This document shows, piece by piece, positions 1 to 6,289 of a stretch of DNA of 6,289 bases (the stretch's first letter is position 1; each line of letters starts with the position of its first letter). This DNA is from Caryophanales bacterium UBA6769 (GTDB lineage: Bacteria; Bacillota; Bacilli; Bacillales; UBA6769): contig DKGN01000188.1 of NCBI GenBank assembly GCA_002453275.1, positions 1 through 6,289 on the forward strand, in the 5' to 3' direction. A program made the position numbers and the translations under genes. The notes under the pieces were generated by a model. That model did no database searches. It saw only the letters and a list, made by a program, of their open reading frames with translations, and was not told where the DNA came from.

Positions 1-193
1 CGACACGCTGGGACGGAGAATTCGGAGTAAGCCATTCCGGAAATCGTTCCTCAAGCTCAATTAATTGTTGCATAAGCCGATCATACTCAGCATCAGGAAC
101 TGACGGTTGATCAAGCACATAGTATTCGTAGTTATATTTGTTTAGTTTCTCTCGAAGCGATTGGATTTGTAGTTCCGCTTCACGTCTATCCAT
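1..193 (-). CDS. ligA: NAD-dependent DNA ligase LigA, N-terminal fragment (cut by window edge)
   Basis: This is the first 64 codons of NAD-dependent DNA ligase, which seals nicks in duplex DNA (Okazaki fragments, repair) using NAD+ as the adenylate donor. The full protein is usually about 670 residues, so roughly a tenth is visible; the KxDG adenylation lysine, OB fold, zinc finger, HhH and BRCT parts lie beyond base 1. What is seen is the Ia domain that binds the NMN half of NAD+: a helical start, then YYVLDQPSVPDAEYDRL at residues 24-40. Tyr25, Asp34, Tyr37 and Asp38 align with the NMN-contacting residues of the E. coli enzyme (Tyr22/His23, Asp32, Tyr35, Asp36). The start is the ATG at 193-191, with an AGGTGGT ribosome binding site at 207-201, about 8 bases upstream. 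It lies 73 bases downstream of pcrA on the same strand, with no convincing terminator or promoter between, so it is probably co-transcribed with pcrB-pcrA. Family identity is secure. Confidence 0.95.
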   Translation of the reverse strand, partial: MDRREAELQIQSLREKLNKYNYEYYVLDQPSVPDAEYDRLMQQLIELEERFPEWLTPNSPSQRV

Positions 194-266
194 AACCGCT
201 ACCACCTATCTTTTAAAAAATGGTTGGTACTTTATTTTTACTTAATAGCGTAAAATTTCCACTGTG

Positions 267-2450
267 TTACACTTTTTCAATCGGTGCAAACTTGGCAAGC
301 AGTCGCTTAATGCCAGTCGGACTTGGGAATGCAATGTCGAGCTCAAGTGATTCATCATTACCTCGCAAGCTAACAACAGTTCCGACACCCCACTTTTTAT
401 GCTGTGCTTTGTCACCGATGTTCCATTCAAGTCGTTCACTGCCTGTTTGACGTAGACTTCTTATCGTCCTCCGAACAGGGGTCGTCTGTTCAGGCGTCTC
501 CTCTTCTGTCTGTTCAATAAAATGCTCTGGAATTTCATCTATAAACCGGGAACGTCGATTTTGTTGCATACGTCCATACAACATGCGCATGCGACTGTTC
601 GTTAAGAATAATTCCTCCTCTGCTCGCGTCATACCGACATAAGCGAGTCGGCGCTCTTCTTCCATCTCCTCTTCCTCAATTAACGAACGTGAATGGGGAA
701 AGATATTTTCTTCCATTCCGACTAAAAAGACAACTGGAAATTCAAGCCCTTTTGCAGAATGAAGGGTCATGAGAGTAACAGCTTTATCTTCCTCTTCTTC
801 ATCTAGTTGATCGATGTCTGCGATCAGGGCTAAATCCGTTAGAAAAGCAAGCAAGCTTTTATCTTCACTCGCTTTTTCAAAGTCATGGGCAACTGTCAGA
901 AACTCATTTAAGTTTTCGAGTCGACTTTCTGCTTCAATCGTTCTTTCGTTCTCAAGCATTTCGCGATAACCCGTGCGATTAAGCACTTCATCAATCAATT
1001 CACTGACAGACAAATAATCTTGCATCTTCCCAAAGTCGAGGATAAGATCGCAAAATGTTCCCAATGAGTTTCGGGCACGAGTCGAAAGTCCAACTTGCTC
1101 GACTTCTTGCAATGCAGTAAGCAGTGTGATGTCATTTAATGCTGCATATTGTGTAATCCTCTCCACTGAAGACGCTCCGACTCCACGTTTCGGGACGTTA
1201 ATGACCCGTTCAAGACTAATATCATCATCTGGGTTCGCGATTAACCGCAAATAAGCAAGCAGGTCTTTAATCTCTTTTCGATCGTAGAACTTTGTTCCAC
1301 CGACGATGACGTAAGGTATGTTCGACTTGACGAAAACTTCCTCAATCGCACGAGATTGTGCGTTTGTCCGATACAGGACAGAAAAATCATCATAACTTCT
1401 GCCTTTTTCAAGCATTTGTCCAATTTGTTCTGCGACGAAATGCGCTTCATCCCGTTCGCTTTCACCACGGAAGTACGTTATTTTATCGCCTTCATCATTA
1501 TCCGTCCAAAGATTTTTGTCTTTACGGTTTAAATTATTCGCAATCACTTCATTTGCTGCATCTAGAATTGTTTTCGTCGACCGATAGTTTTGTTCCAACA
1601 AAATAACTTTAGCCGTCGGATAATCGTGTTCAAATGATAAAATATTTTCAATATCTGCGCCGCGCCATTTGTAAATTGATTGGTCTGAATCCCCAACGAC
1701 ACAAAGGTTTTGTGAGCGGCTACTTAGCATTTGAATAAGCATATATTGCGCCCGATTCGTATCTTGATATTCATCAACATGAATGTAATGGAATTTTCTC
1801 TGATAAAATTCTAACACGTCAGGGACTCGTTTGAAGAGCTCAATTGTCATCATGATAAGATCATCAAAATCAAGCGCATTGTTTTTTCGTAGTTTTTTTT
1901 CATATTCTTTATATACATCGCTCACAACGGATAAAAACGGATTAAACTGCTCGCTATGTAGCTTTTCAAAATCCGTTGCCGTTTGCAAAATGTTTTTAGC
2001 ACTACTGATCGTGCTAAGTACGCTACGTGGCTCAAACTTTTTCGTGTCAATGTTTAAATCCTTCATGATTTGTCTGACGACAGTGAGTTGGTCTGTCGCA
2101 TCCAAAATGGTAAAACTCCGACTCATGCCTATTTGGTCAATATCACGGCGTAATATCCTCACACAAAGAGAGTGAAAAGTTGAAATCCAAATATCCTCTG
2201 CTTCATGACCCGCTAACTGTGCGACACGTTCTTTCATTTCGCGTGCAGCTTTGTTTGTAAATGTAATCGCTAGAATGCTCCATGGAGCAACTTTTTTTTC
2301 AAAAAGCAAATAAGCGATTCGGTGTGTAAGGACACGTGTTTTTCCACTGCCTGCACCGGCCATGATTAAAAGAGGCCCGTCCACCGTTTTTACCGCTTCT
2401 AGCTGTTGAGGGTTTAACCCACTGAGTAAATTCTCGACTTCTTGTTGCAT
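267..2450 (-). CDS. pcrA: ATP-dependent DNA helicase PcrA (UvrD/Rep family, SF1A)
   Basis: PcrA is the Gram-positive counterpart of UvrD: a 3'-5' helicase for DNA repair, rolling-circle plasmid replication, removal of RecA filaments and transcription-replication conflicts. It is 727 residues from the ATG at 2450, close to the roughly 740 of the B. subtilis protein. Motifs in order: Q-motif region GLNPQQLEAV (about residues 11-20); Walker A AGAGSGKT (31-38); Ia AITFTNKAARE (61-71); Walker B VDEYQD (225-230); motif III GDSDQSIYKWRGAD (253-266); motif IV EQNYRS (286-291); motif V TLHSAKGLEF (562-571); motif VI VGMTRAEEE (605-613) with the arginine finger. A basic and acidic linker (about 645-670) leads to the C-terminal Tudor-like domain (about 673-727, with KKWGVGTVVS), known in this family to contact RNA polymerase. 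The frame extends three codons further to a GTG at 2459, but that GTG is part of the ribosome binding site, so the ATG is preferred. The pcrB stop lies 11 bases upstream. All helicase motifs look intact. Confidence 0.98.
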   Translation of the reverse strand: MQQEVENLLSGLNPQQLEAVKTVDGPLLIMAGAGSGKTRVLTHRIAYLLFEKKVAPWSILAITFTNKAAREMKERVAQLAGHEAEDIWISTFHSLCVRILRRDIDQIGMSRSFTILDATDQLTVVRQIMKDLNIDTKKFEPRSVLSTISSAKNILQTATDFEKLHSEQFNPFLSVVSDVYKEYEKKLRKNNALDFDDLIMMTIELFKRVPDVLEFYQRKFHYIHVDEYQDTNRAQYMLIQMLSSRSQNLCVVGDSDQSIYKWRGADIENILSFEHDYPTAKVILLEQNYRSTKTILDAANEVIANNLNRKDKNLWTDNDEGDKITYFRGESERDEAHFVAEQIGQMLEKGRSYDDFSVLYRTNAQSRAIEEVFVKSNIPYVIVGGTKFYDRKEIKDLLAYLRLIANPDDDISLERVINVPKRGVGASSVERITQYAALNDITLLTALQEVEQVGLSTRARNSLGTFCDLILDFGKMQDYLSVSELIDEVLNRTGYREMLENERTIEAESRLENLNEFLTVAHDFEKASEDKSLLAFLTDLALIADIDQLDEEEEDKAVTLMTLHSAKGLEFPVVFLVGMEENIFPHSRSLIEEEEMEEERRLAYVGMTRAEEELFLTNSRMRMLYGRMQQNRRSRFIDEIPEHFIEQTEEETPEQTTPVRRTIRSLRQTGSERLEWNIGDKAQHKKWGVGTVVSLRGNDESLELDIAFPSPTGIKRLLAKFAPIEKV

Positions 2451-2455
2451 CGTTT

Positions 2456-2463
2456 CCACCTCT
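2456..2463 (-). promoter_or_regulatory. Ribosome binding site of pcrA, overlapping the pcrB stop
   Basis: On the minus strand AGAGGTGG lies 5 bases before the ATG at 2450, with the GAGG core 8 bases before it. It shares bases with the pcrB TAG stop (2464-2462) and contains the GTG that would otherwise give a longer pcrA frame. It therefore decides the pcrA start and suggests that ribosomes finishing pcrB can reload on pcrA. Confidence 0.85.
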
Positions 2464-3145
2464 ATTTTACTGCTTTTACCGTCTCTAAAGCCTTTTTCAA
2501 ATCGTCATAAATAATGTTTCCAACGACGAGCGTGTCAGCAAATTTGGCCATTTCGCTCGCTTTATCTTGCCCATCAATTCCTCCGCCGTAAAACAACTTC
2601 GTCTCTTCAAGCTCGTCTGAAACGGCTTGAACTAGAGAAGGGCTGCCGTACGTTCCACTATATTCAACGTAAAAAATAGGCAATTTAAAAAGTTTTTCCG
2701 CCATTTTTGCATACGCGAGAACGTCATCTTCATCTAATTCTGTCTTTGCTTTTGTGAGCTTTGCTACTTTTGATTCTGGATTCAATACACAATAGCCTTC
2801 AACGGCGATCTCGTGCCAGTTCATTAAATGACCATACTCTTTAATGGCCTTGTGATGAAGACCTTTAAACCAAAGCGGATCATCGCTATTGAGTACAGTC
2901 GGAATAAAATAATAATCAAATCCTGGTGAAATCGAAGATAGTGTTGACACTTCAAGTGCACAAGGGACTGTGAATCGACGGATTCTACCTAACAATTCAA
3001 TCGTATTGTCAAATGTCACACCATCTGAGCCACCAACTATAATCGCATCTGTACCCGACTGGCAAACAGCCTCCAGGTCTTTATCGTCTATCGACTTGTT
3101 CGGATCAAGCTTAAATACATGTCGCCAGTTTTTGTAATCTTCCAA
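2462..3145 (-). CDS. pcrB: Heptaprenylglyceryl phosphate synthase PcrB
   Basis: PcrB is a TIM-barrel prenyltransferase of the GGGP synthase family. In Bacillus it joins heptaprenyl diphosphate to sn-glycerol 1-phosphate, making an ether lipid precursor of archaeal type. From the TTG at 3145 the protein is 227 residues, against 228 in B. subtilis. Visible family marks are HVFKLDPNK at residues 9-17 (conserved Lys12 and Asp14), GGSDGVT (38-44), YFIPTVLNS (79-87), EGYCVLNP (116-123), FYVEYSG (158-164, with the barrel tyrosines and glutamate of the glycerol-phosphate side), FYGGGI (185-190) and the phosphate-binding VVGN (207-210). The frame continues 8 codons upstream to an ATG at 3169, but three observations favour TTG. 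AAGGGGG lies 9 bases before the TTG. The N-terminus then matches B. subtilis PcrB in length. The predicted transcript would start only about 5 bases before the ATG. It heads the pcrB-pcrA-ligA group and its stop overlaps the pcrA ribosome binding site. Its closeness to a helicase is conserved, but no shared function is evident. Confidence 0.95.
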   Translation of the reverse strand: MEDYKNWRHVFKLDPNKSIDDKDLEAVCQSGTDAIIVGGSDGVTFDNTIELLGRIRRFTVPCALEVSTLSSISPGFDYYFIPTVLNSDDPLWFKGLHHKAIKEYGHLMNWHEIAVEGYCVLNPESKVAKLTKAKTELDEDDVLAYAKMAEKLFKLPIFYVEYSGTYGSPSLVQAVSDELEETKLFYGGGIDGQDKASEMAKFADTLVVGNIIYDDLKKALETVKAVK

Positions 3146-3154
3146 CGTGCATGT

Positions 3155-3161
3155 CCCCCTT
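3155..3161 (-). promoter_or_regulatory. Ribosome binding site selecting the TTG start of pcrB
   Basis: AAGGGGG on the minus strand sits 9 bases before the TTG at 3145-3143. The alternative ATG at 3169 has only AAGG about 3 bases ahead of it (within AAAAGGATATG), too close for a good initiation site. This supports the TTG start. Confidence 0.7.
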
Positions 3162-3180
3162 GCAACCATATCCTTTTCGA

Positions 3181-3189
3181 ATTATATCA
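3181..3189 (-). promoter_or_regulatory. Extended -10 promoter for pcrB-pcrA-ligA (predicted)
   Basis: The minus strand reads TGATATAAT: a perfect TATAAT hexamer (3186-3181) with the TGn extension of extended -10 promoters used by the housekeeping sigma factor. No TTGACA-like -35 is present; at a 17-base spacer the -35 position (3209-3204) reads GGGGGC and falls in the 3' arm of the upstream hairpin. The predicted start of transcription is near 3174, giving a leader of about 29 bases before the pcrB TTG. This is prediction from sequence only. Confidence 0.6.
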
Positions 3190-3200
3190 CAATATGAGAA

Positions 3201-3238
3201 TAAGCCCCCACCCGATTATTCTTTGAGGTGGGGGCTTA
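3201..3238 (-). terminator. Intrinsic terminator after yerC (possibly bidirectional)
   Basis: A perfect 12-bp inverted repeat (3201-3212 with 3227-3238, core GCCCCCACC/GGTGGGGGC) encloses a 14-base loop. It begins 34 bases after the yerC stop and precedes the pcrB promoter. On the minus strand the stem is followed by a broken T-rich run (TTATTCTCATATT, counting the last stem bases); on the plus strand it is followed by AATTTTT. It therefore looks bidirectional, with the cleaner T-tract on the plus strand, where no gene is seen. Its likely job is to end the yerB-yerC transcript, perhaps with some read-through into pcrB. Confidence 0.75.
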
Positions 3239-3272
3239 AATTTTTCATGCGTGCTCGATTCGAACAGGCTCT

Positions 3273-3569
3273 TTATTTTGTTTTTGCAATCCGTTCTAAA
3301 ACCATGCCATATGCATCATTTCCATAGTTTAAACAACGCTTCACTCGCGAAATCGTTGCAGTACTTGCACCAGTTTCTGTTTCAATTTTCTGATACGTAT
3401 TACCGTCTCGAAGCATGCGGGCAACTTCAAGACGTTGGGCCAACGATTGAATTTCATTGATGGTCGCTAAATCATCAAAGAAACTGTAACATTCTTCAAC
3501 TGTTTCAAGCGACAAAATCGCTTCAAACAACTGATCTAATGCTGGTCCACGTAATTTATTGATCTGCAC
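3273..3569 (-). CDS. yerC: TrpR-superfamily DNA-binding regulator YerC
   Basis: This is a 98-residue, all-helical DNA-binding protein of the YerC/YecD family in the Trp-repressor superfamily. The whole length is very close to B. subtilis YerC as I recall it: MQINKLRG at the start, then the hallmark NEIQSLAQRLEVARML (residues 38-53) and a helix-turn-helix at about 57-80 containing YQKIETETGASTATISRVKR, where the second helix would read the DNA. The layout matches TrpR, which suggests a dimer, but conservation of the tryptophan-binding pocket cannot be judged here. Comparative genomics has linked this family (as HisR) to histidine genes in Firmicutes; I recall that from the literature, and nothing in this window shows its target. 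Translation starts at GTG (3569-3567), not at an ATG, with a strong AGAGGAGG site 8 bases upstream. It lies 21 bases downstream of yerB, so the two are very likely co-transcribed. A GC-rich terminator follows. Confidence 0.93.
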   Translation of the reverse strand: MQINKLRGPALDQLFEAILSLETVEECYSFFDDLATINEIQSLAQRLEVARMLRDGNTYQKIETETGASTATISRVKRCLNYGNDAYGMVLERIAKTK

Positions 3570-3577
3570 TAATATTT

Positions 3578-3585
3578 CCTCCTCT
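3578..3585 (-). promoter_or_regulatory. Ribosome binding site of yerC (GTG start)
   Basis: AGAGGAGG on the minus strand, 8 bases before the GTG at 3569, is a near-ideal Shine-Dalgarno sequence. It lies just after the yerB stop (TAG, 3593-3591), and it supports a GTG start where no ATG is available at the conserved N-terminus. Confidence 0.85.
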
Positions 3586-3590
3586 AACTA

Positions 3591-4610
3591 CTATTCCATT
3601 TCAGATAGCTTAATAGCTTGATTGAGGCCAGGATTATGAGGAATAATATGAATCCATGTACGCCCAGGAGCAAATTCCACATCTTCATCAGTCGTCTTCG
3701 GAACAATTCTTCCATGTTCGTTTGCCCATTGAAGATGACGGACAACTCCGTTTTGCAGAAGAACTGCATCTCCACCAGATGTAAGATCAATGTCTCTTCG
3801 ACCGGCATCATCTGTTACTTGATGACTCGCTTCGATGATAAGAATGTTCGCTACTTTTAGAGGCTCGTCCGTTTCATAGTCAACGGTCAATTCTTCATTT
3901 GTATAGCGAGTGTATTCTTGATTTGTTGCATCGTAGTCATATGTGACGTCGTAACGACTGCCATACTGTACAGTTACCTCGTTCGCTTCATCACCCTCCA
4001 CATCACTTTTTTCAGTGAAAAATGGAAGCGGGTCGACACTTTGCTCCAAAGTATAGTCGCTCATTTCTGCGCCTTTTTCGATATTTTCATAAGAAATGTA
4101 TGAGTTATGCGGTGCTTTACGGAACGACGCACGTTTGAACAATGTCCCATCATGCGCGATTCCGTTGATGTTATCGACTGTTCCTGATTGAAGAATTTCT
4201 TTCGCTCGCGGACTCCAGCCATGTGCAATAAATAGAGCATCATAGCCCTTTGCTAAATCGATGAAATACGGTCGTGCACTTCTCACCGGTCCGATGTTAG
4301 CTGGCTTCTCACTTTGATAAATTGCAAGAAAACGTGTAACGTTTCCTTCCGCCAACACTTCATAGATGACATCTGCTTCATTCAAACCAGTCTGTGGACG
4401 TGCTTTCGGATCGTTATTAACAACGACCGCGACAGGGCGAACACCAGTCGCTTCCTCATCATTTGTTTTTAAGCCAGTGAGAGGAAATTGGTACTTTTCC
4501 TCCTTAGGTTTTGGTGGTTTTTCAGCTATGGGCTGTTCTTTTTTACAGCCTGCTAATAACATTGCACATGCAATCACCAAGAAACATGCTATGCTCATTG
4601 TTCGTTTCAT
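3591..4610 (-). CDS. yerB: DUF3048-family lipoprotein YerB
   Basis: This predicted membrane-anchored lipoprotein of 339 residues faces outside the cytoplasmic membrane. A signal peptide (residues 1-21: basic MKR, then a hydrophobic run) ends in the lipobox LAGC (19-22), so Cys22 should be lipidated and become the mature N-terminus. A Lys/Glu/Pro-rich tether (about 23-40) follows. The DUF3048 N-terminal domain (about 43-190) shows the family's RPVAVVVNND (58-67), RPQTGLNEADVIYEVLAEG (71-89), IGPVRSARPYFIDLAKGYDA (106-125) and APHNSY (166-171). The C-terminal DUF3048 domain (about 210-335) ends with GGDAVLLQNGVVRHLQW and a PGRTWIHIIP segment. No catalytic function is established for this family to my knowledge, and none is proposed. 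The start is the ATG at 4610, with GAGGT 7 bases upstream (4622-4618). It follows yerA by 56 bases without a clear terminator and precedes yerC by 21 bases, so it may be read from yerA as well as with yerC. Confidence 0.93.
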   Translation of the reverse strand: MKRTMSIACFLVIACAMLLAGCKKEQPIAEKPPKPKEEKYQFPLTGLKTNDEEATGVRPVAVVVNNDPKARPQTGLNEADVIYEVLAEGNVTRFLAIYQSEKPANIGPVRSARPYFIDLAKGYDALFIAHGWSPRAKEILQSGTVDNINGIAHDGTLFKRASFRKAPHNSYISYENIEKGAEMSDYTLEQSVDPLPFFTEKSDVEGDEANEVTVQYGSRYDVTYDYDATNQEYTRYTNEELTVDYETDEPLKVANILIIEASHQVTDDAGRRDIDLTSGGDAVLLQNGVVRHLQWANEHGRIVPKTTDEDVEFAPGRTWIHIIPHNPGLNQAIKLSEME

Positions 4611-4666
4611 AAAATTAACCTCATACTTTACTAAAATTTTATACCTTTACTCATTACTTTAACAGT

Positions 4667-6289
4667 TTAACGCATAATCGAAGGAAAAAGTACCGTTTTA
4701 TTTTTTATTTCAAATAAACCCTTCGGTGTCACCCGTATGAACGGAAGATGTGTCGAAGAAAAAAACAACAAGCTATAAATTGGGTCATCGTGCGGATAGC
4801 CACGCTCTATTAACTTTTCTTCTAAATCCTTTTGAATTTCGATAAGTTCCTCCATCGGTTGAATCGACATCGTTCCCCGAATTTGTAGAGGTATATTGCA
4901 AAGCACTTCACCTTTTTCAACGAGCGAAATCCCACCACCCATCTTCTTCACTTGCTGAAATGCTTCGAGCATATCCTTGCGGTTTTTTCCGATCAGAATG
5001 ATGTCACCTGAGTTTGTGAACGTACTAGCAAACCCAAGCACTTTGTTCGCAAAGCCTTTGAGTAGTGTTGTCACTCGCCACTTACCATTGCGATCGATCA
5101 TCGTTAAAAATGATTCGTCGTGTTCGGTAGATAGTTCATCCACTCCGACCTCAAGGTTCACGTTATATGGCTTTGTCACAACAGAGTTAATGAGTTCAAT
5201 GCCGACAGGAAGGGAGAACGTTATATCTTCGTCTGTCACATCAAAATCAAATTCAAGCGGCTTAATTCCATATGCTTCCCATGGTGCGTGAATGTCCGGG
5301 TACGTATCTTTGCCTTCTGTAAGCACCCATTGTCCTTTTGCCATAACGGAAAGTGGGTATGGATTGTCCTTACTTTCAAGCACATTAATATGTGCAAGAC
5401 GGCCAGGCGCAATCATTCCAAATAAATTATCTAAATCATAATGACGAGCAATGTTATAGCTTACCATTGCATAGGCATCTTCTGTGGAGACACCTTCTTC
5501 AAGCGCAATTTCAACCATCCGATCTTGCATGCCTTGCTCATAAAATGCTGGTGTTGAGCCGTCCGTGTTAAAAATAACACGATCATAATTTTCAACCCCA
5601 AGCTCCCGCATTTCCTTCAATAGTTTTGCTAAGTCAGGCCGGATTGATGAATAGCGCAGCGATGCCGTCATGCCAGCTGTTAAGCGATTAACAACTTCTT
5701 CACCTGTCATCGCCTCATGATCCGCATCGACTCCGAGCAGCGACATTTTCGTTAATGTTTTGAACGAAGCCCCTGGAAAATGCCCTTCAATCTTTTTCCC
5801 AAGCTTACTCGTCTCTTGCATCCAATGTAAGATCTCATCGTTACCTGATAAAACTTTCGGCCATCCCGTCAGTTCTCCGCCTTGTAAAACGGCAGGGTGG
5901 GATAACCATTTTTTCACTTTTCCATTCGTAAAAATTAAATCTTCATTTTCCATTTCAGACTGCGAGTCATAGCGCGCCCACCAATAAATGGACGATGGCA
6001 AATTACTAAACTCATCAACGATTGAAAGCGCTTTCTCGAACGGCAACTGTAAAAACATGAGCAAGTTGTCATTGACGATCGTCGTCGTCCCGTGCTTTGC
6101 TGCAAATTGTGCGAGTGTTAACGGATTGTATATAAAGAACGGGTGTGCATGTGGCTCAATATAACCCGGTACAAGATAGCGTTCTGAACAATTAACTGTT
6201 TCACGTGCAGGCTTTGTCGGCATTTCTGAACCGACATAAACGATCCGATCCTTTGCAATCCAAATATTCGCTTTAACCCATTTTTTTAG
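4667..6289 (-). CDS. yerA: Adenine deaminase-like amidohydrolase YerA, 5'-truncated by window edge
   Basis: The gene is open to the edge: 540 codons plus stop are present and about 40 N-terminal residues should lie beyond 6289, judging from the roughly 580-residue B. subtilis YerA. An ATG at 6223 should not be taken as the start, because the 22 codons before it (NIWIAKDRIVYVG) are the conserved beta-rich start of an amidohydrolase. Numbering from the edge, metal ligands expected for adenine deaminases are present: His47 and His49 (PHAH), the bridging Glu139 (QGGELTGWP), His170 (EGHFPG), His191 (ADHEAMTG) and Asp243 (NTDG). A C-terminal adenine-deaminase domain follows (about 370-530), with GGGISLVEKGEV and a final RVTPKGLFEI. 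The TDD of true adenine deaminases, as I recall it, is TDG here, and the HDSHN motif is replaced by TFTNSG (423-428), so the substrate may not be adenine. In B. subtilis it sits just after the purine operon, which fits a nucleobase-related role but does not prove one. Confidence 0.9.
   Translation of the reverse strand, partial: LKKWVKANIWIAKDRIVYVGSEMPTKPARETVNCSERYLVPGYIEPHAHPFFIYNPLTLAQFAAKHGTTTIVNDNLLMFLQLPFEKALSIVDEFSNLPSSIYWWARYDSQSEMENEDLIFTNGKVKKWLSHPAVLQGGELTGWPKVLSGNDEILHWMQETSKLGKKIEGHFPGASFKTLTKMSLLGVDADHEAMTGEEVVNRLTAGMTASLRYSSIRPDLAKLLKEMRELGVENYDRVIFNTDGSTPAFYEQGMQDRMVEIALEEGVSTEDAYAMVSYNIARHYDLDNLFGMIAPGRLAHINVLESKDNPYPLSVMAKGQWVLTEGKDTYPDIHAPWEAYGIKPLEFDFDVTDEDITFSLPVGIELINSVVTKPYNVNLEVGVDELSTEHDESFLTMIDRNGKWRVTTLLKGFANKVLGFASTFTNSGDIILIGKNRKDMLEAFQQVKKMGGGISLVEKGEVLCNIPLQIRGTMSIQPMEELIEIQKDLEEKLIERGYPHDDPIYSLLFFSSTHLPFIRVTPKGLFEIKNKTVLFPSIMR

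Noticed and set aside
236..255. Inverted repeat TTTTAC/GTAAAA between pcrA and ligA
   Set aside because: It is only six mostly A-T pairs with an 8-base loop and no GC core, too weak for a terminator. pcrA and ligA are probably read together.
1831..2175. Plus-strand open frame of 114 codons opposite pcrA, and other plus-strand frames (220-450, 1358-1606, 3618-3860, 4366-4662, 4977-5291)
   Set aside because: They lie largely or wholly opposite conserved genes, have no ribosome binding site that I can see and show low-complexity Ser/Leu/Phe-rich products typical of antisense shadows.
2448..2459. GTG at 2459 as the start of pcrA (three extra residues)
   Set aside because: The GTG is inside the AGAGGTGG ribosome binding site and has no good site of its own; the ATG at 2450 is correctly spaced.
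3253..3269. tRNA T-arm-like stretch (minus strand GCCTG-TTCGAAT-CGAGC) just after yerC
   Set aside because: It fits the T-loop consensus, but the stem has a mismatch and no acceptor stem, anticodon arm or CCA end is seen nearby. A chance match is more likely than a tRNA relic or attachment site.
4638..4666. Possible promoter before yerB (minus strand TATAAA at 4643-4638)
   Set aside because: At 16-18 base spacing no -35 better than three of six matches is found, and a SigB-type reading (GTTAAA with AGGTAT) has a spacer of only 11 bases. In AT-rich DNA this is too weak to call.
6221..6223. ATG at 6223 as the start of yerA
   Set aside because: The frame is open to the window edge and the upstream codons encode conserved amidohydrolase sequence, so the gene is cut by the window rather than starting here.

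Overview
The window is a conserved, ordinary stretch of a Bacillaceae-type (Firmicutes) chromosome. All six supported genes lie on the minus strand, so transcription runs from the high-numbered end to the low-numbered end. In that order they are yerA (cut at its 5' end by the window edge), yerB, yerC, pcrB, pcrA and the first 64 codons of ligA. This is the yerA-yerB-yerC-(yerD)-pcrB-pcrA-ligA neighbourhood known from Bacillus subtilis, but with no yerD between yerC and pcrB. Strong purine-rich ribosome binding sites, GTG/TTG starts, an archaeal-type lipid enzyme (PcrB) and GC of roughly 40-45% (judged by eye) all fit a Bacillus relative. I cannot name the species.

Region 4667-6289 holds yerA, an amidohydrolase of the adenine deaminase family, open to the window edge. 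Region 3273-4610 holds the lipoprotein gene yerB (DUF3048) and, 21 bases downstream, yerC, a small TrpR-superfamily DNA-binding protein. A GC-rich inverted repeat follows (3201-3238) and looks like the end of that transcript. Directly beyond it is an extended -10 promoter (3181-3189) for a second unit, pcrB-pcrA-ligA. In this unit the pcrA ribosome binding site overlaps the pcrB stop codon, and ligA follows 73 bases after pcrA.

The second unit pairs a lipid enzyme (heptaprenylglyceryl phosphate synthase) with DNA repair and replication proteins: the essential UvrD-like helicase PcrA, and the NAD-dependent ligase LigA that seals nicks. The first unit combines a nucleobase-metabolism-like enzyme, a lipoprotein of unknown role and a regulator.

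Two starts are placed inside the longest open frames: pcrA at an ATG (2450) and pcrB at a TTG (3145). I found no mobile element, CRISPR array, RNA gene or previously undescribed system. No gene-free stretch reaches 300 bases. The points most worth a second look are the altered motifs in YerA, the packing of terminator and promoter between yerC and pcrB, and the missing yerD.
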